Part shown: one piece after another, positions 61,971 through 64,000 of the stretch
Layout: the number at the start of each line of letters is the position of its first letter
Position numbering within the stretch: the first letter of the stretch is position 1
Source: Marivivens donghaensis
Lineage (GTDB): Bacteria; Pseudomonadota; Alphaproteobacteria; Rhodobacterales; Rhodobacteraceae
Direction of reading: 5' to 3'
DNA length: 64,000 bases
Assembly (NCBI RefSeq): GCF_023541015.1
Contig: NZ_JALNPR010000001.1
Span: forward strand, 620,001 to 684,000
Program-made: the position numbers and the translations under genes
The notes under the pieces: generated by a model
What the model was told of the DNA's origin: nothing
Seen by the model: only the letters and a program-made list of their open reading frames with translations
Database searches by the model: none

Positions 61971-62702
61971 ATGCTGAAAGGACGCAAGGCGCTGGTCACT
62001 GGCGCATCAAGCGGGCTTGGCGCGCACTTCGCGCAAGTGCTCGCGGCGCAGGGGGCGGAGGTTACTCTTGGCGCACGTCGTTTGGCGGAATTACAAGGCG
62101 TTTATGAGAAGATCACCAGCGGTGGCGGTCAGGCCCATGCCATTCGTCTGGATGTCACCGATGCAGCCAGCGTTGCCGAAGTCTGTGCAGAGCCGTTCGA
62201 TATCGTTGTCAATAACGCGGGCATTTCCGCAGCGGGGCCAGCGATGGACTATTCGGAAGCGGATTGGGATCGTACCATGGATATCAATCTCAAGGGTGCC
62301 TTCCTCGTGAGCCAAGCCGCTGCCCAAAAGATGAAAGACAACGGTGGCGGGTCGATCATTAACATCGCTTCTATTCTTGGCCTTCGGGTGGCTGGCGCGG
62401 TTGCGGCATACGCCACCTCCAAGGCCGCATTGGTTCAAATGACCAAGGCCACCGCACTGGAATGGGCGCGCTATGGCATCCGTGTGAATGCGCTGTGCCC
62501 TGGGTACATTGAGACGCCGTTGAATACCGATTTCTTTGCGACCGATGCAGGGCAAGCGTTGATCAAACGTATCCCGCAACGGCGGCTTGGTCGGTTGCAG
62601 AATTTAGATGGGCCGCTTCTGCTGCTCGCGTCAGATGCAGGGGCCTACATGACAGGGGCCGAGATCGCCGTTGACGGCGGGCATCTGGTTTCATCGCTTT
62701 AA
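61971..62702 (+). CDS. Short-chain dehydrogenase/reductase
   Basis: The 243-residue classical SDR has the cofactor motif TGASSGLGAHFA, NNAGISAAGP, and catalytic Ser/Tyr/Lys in INIASILGLRVAGAVAAYATSKAAL. ARR at about residue 36 suggests NADP use. It is the first gene of an operon with an acyl-CoA dehydrogenase and an acyl-CoA synthetase, so it probably acts on a hydroxyacyl-CoA or a related alcohol. GGAGGAAGAT precedes the start. Confidence 0.9.
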   Translation: MLKGRKALVTGASSGLGAHFAQVLAAQGAEVTLGARRLAELQGVYEKITSGGGQAHAIRLDVTDAASVAEVCAEPFDIVVNNAGISAAGPAMDYSEADWDRTMDINLKGAFLVSQAAAQKMKDNGGGSIINIASILGLRVAGAVAAYATSKAALVQMTKATALEWARYGIRVNALCPGYIETPLNTDFFATDAGQALIKRIPQRRLGRLQNLDGPLLLLASDAGAYMTGAEIAVDGGHLVSSL

Positions 62703-62712
62703 GGAGGGACAC

Positions 62713-63921
62713 ATGGATTTCACGATTACAAAAGAGGTCGAAACCCTCCGCCAAGAGATCGCAGTGTTTGTGAATGATCGGATCATCCCGCTTGAGGGGG
62801 ATCAGGCGAATTACGATGAGCACGGCAATATCCATCCCGATCAGTTGGAGCGCCTTAGAGCCGAGGCCAAGGCTCAAGGTCTGTGGTGCCTTCAACTGCG
62901 GCGTGAAACAGGCGGTCGCGGTTTGGGTAAAATGGGCATGGCGGTGTGTTATGAAGAAATGAACCGTTCGATCTTTGGCCCCGTGGTGTTCAATTCCGCT
63001 GCGCCCGATGACGGGAATATGATGGTGCTAGAGGCGCTTGGCACGCCTGAGCAAAAGGCCAAATGGCTTGGTCCTATTGTTGAGGGTAAGGTTCGCTCTG
63101 CCTTTGCGATGACCGAACCGCATCCGGGCGGTGGGTCTGATCCGGGGATGATGCTGACCCGCGCCGAACGTCAGGGCGATCACTATGTTGTTCATGGCCA
63201 TAAGTGGTTTATCACGGGGGCCGAAGGGGCGGAGCATTTTATTCTTCTAGCACGCACTTCTGACGATGCCCGTCGTGGCCACACAGCGTTTCTGTTCCAC
63301 AAGGATCAACCCGGTTGGGAAATCACTCGCCGAATCCCGATCATGGGGCCCGAAGAGCATGGCGGCCATTGCGAAATCCGCTTTGACGGTCTGAAAATCC
63401 CTGTCGACGATGTTCTGATGGAGGAGGGTCGCGGGCTCAAAGTCACTCAAACCCGTCTGGGGCCTGCGCGTTTGACCCATTGTATGCGGTGGCTCGGTCT
63501 GTCCAAACGGTGTCTTGAGATCGCGACCGAATATGCTGAACGGCGTGAGGGGTTCGGGAAGCGGCTTATCGACCGCGAAAGCGTGCAACTGATGCTGGGT
63601 GATCTGGCAATGCGGATCGAAGTGGGTCGTTTGCTGGTGATGAAAGCGGCATGGGAGATTGACCGCGGGAACTTTGCCAAGAAAGAGATTTCAATGGCCA
63701 AGATACAGGTGGCAAACATCCTCCATGACGCAGCGGACCGTGCGATCCAGATTAATGGTGCGCGTGGATATTCAAAGGATACCGTCCTCGAATGGATTTA
63801 CCGCTACGCCCGTCAGGCGCGTTTGGTCGATGGTGCGGATGAGGTACATAAGATGGTTCTGACCCGCGATCTGATCGCCAATGGACGCGATTTCTGGAAA
63901 TGGTCGGTGGAGGGCGAATGA
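62713..63921 (+). CDS. Acyl-CoA dehydrogenase
   Basis: The protein has 402 residues from ATG 62713 with AAGGAGGG upstream. FAD-dependent ACAD fold: FAMTEPHPGGGSDPGMM, HGHKWFITGAEGA, ERREGFGKRLIDRESVQLMLGDLA, INGARGYSKDTVLEWIYRYARQARLVDGADEVHKM. The group resembles ACAD10/11-type and MMPA-CoA dehydrogenase (DmdC) relatives, but DmdC is longer (about 590 residues), so this is not DmdC. The stop overlaps the next start. Confidence 0.92.
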   Translation: MDFTITKEVETLRQEIAVFVNDRIIPLEGDQANYDEHGNIHPDQLERLRAEAKAQGLWCLQLRRETGGRGLGKMGMAVCYEEMNRSIFGPVVFNSAAPDDGNMMVLEALGTPEQKAKWLGPIVEGKVRSAFAMTEPHPGGGSDPGMMLTRAERQGDHYVVHGHKWFITGAEGAEHFILLARTSDDARRGHTAFLFHKDQPGWEITRRIPIMGPEEHGGHCEIRFDGLKIPVDDVLMEEGRGLKVTQTRLGPARLTHCMRWLGLSKRCLEIATEYAERREGFGKRLIDRESVQLMLGDLAMRIEVGRLLVMKAAWEIDRGNFAKKEISMAKIQVANILHDAADRAIQINGARGYSKDTVLEWIYRYARQARLVDGADEVHKMVLTRDLIANGRDFWKWSVEGE

Positions 63922-64000
63922 TGTTTTCGGCGTCTCACCTTTGTTCATCACAGGCGAACCATGTGCCGATGACACCGCTCGATATGCTCGACCGAACGGT
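63918..64000 (+). CDS. Acyl-CoA synthetase, N-terminus (runs off the window)
   Basis: An ATG at 63918 (a second at 63921) overlaps the dehydrogenase stop and opens a frame of 27 codons to the window end: MMFSASHLCSSQANHVP, then MTPLDMLDRT. This resembles the N-terminus of the ligase at 3456-5084 (ANHQPLTPLTFLERA) and other AMP-forming acyl-CoA synthetases. With the SDR and the dehydrogenase it would complete a CoA-ester degradation operon. Only a few residues support it. Confidence 0.6.
   Translation, partial: MMFSASHLCSSQANHVPMTPLDMLDRT

Noticed and set aside
62713-63921. DmdC for the DMSP-like cluster
   Set aside because: The dehydrogenase is about 400 residues, while DmdC is about 590, and it lies 56 kb away in another operon.
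1-64000. CRISPR arrays, complete insertion sequences, prophage or rRNA genes
   Set aside because: No regularly spaced repeats, transposase, phage structural genes or rRNA sequence were seen.

Overview
The window is chromosomal DNA from an alphaproteobacterium of the Rhodobacteraceae, most probably a marine roseobacter. The evidence is the permuted two-piece tmRNA, a B12-dependent NrdJ as ribonucleotide reductase, a split B12-dependent methionine synthase, the F1-ATPase zeta inhibitor beside purC, an AcuI-type acrylyl-CoA reductase, the trgA-trgB-cysK tellurite locus and an RNase E with a long acidic insert. Gene order is compact, with many ATGA stop/start overlaps. All functional assignments come from reading the sequence and from family knowledge; no search was run.

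Region 1-3455 is the only clearly accessory part. It holds a tyrosine-recombinase remnant that has lost its catalytic core, a small metal-binding-type secreted protein with a c-type cytochrome, a heavily broken MFS transporter and an unknown protein with a Cys-bracketed Gly/Ala-rich hydrophobic tail. Region 3456-7738 is a minus-strand cluster resembling the DMSP demethylation pathway (Lrp regulator, DmdA-like, crotonase-like, DmdB-like ligase). Region 8394-14612 has nrdJ and the 5-oxoprolinase operon pxpBCA. Region 14688-20653 carries a chemoreceptor, regulators and two peptidoglycan enzymes (DUF882 and an L,D-transpeptidase) in divergent orientation. Region 20680-25872 has an lpxD-ACP-ketosynthase unit, an IalB-family protein, two candidate minus-strand small RNAs in one intergenic region, and a HerA/DUF853 ATPase.

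Region 25900-31706 has a CorC-type protein, xerD with two conserved partners, and aroK-aroB. Region 31703-34639 (minus) has DUF1638, a corrinoid protein, a homocysteine methyltransferase and the ATPase zeta subunit. Region 34835-42839 (plus) has purC-purS-purQ, the dicarboxylate two-component pair dctB-dctD (DctD lacks GAFTGA) and rne. Region 42975-46387 has ccdA and a hydrolase/P450 pair. Region 46549-50581 has small proteins (including a 59-residue DUF4169 gene), fumC, sspB and chrA. Then come ssrA (minus), acuI, phrB, cfa, trgA-trgB-cysK, an MscS-type channel, an AlaX editing protein and tRNA-Ser(GGA). The window ends in a TetR-controlled SDR / acyl-CoA dehydrogenase / acyl-CoA synthetase operon that runs off the right edge.

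The most interesting signals are the DMSP-like cluster whose crotonase lacks both catalytic glutamates, the tandem small-RNA candidates at 24048-24250 (one with an anti-Shine-Dalgarno CTCCTCCC), the DctD that should not be able to work with sigma-54, and the complete permuted tmRNA with its readable tag.
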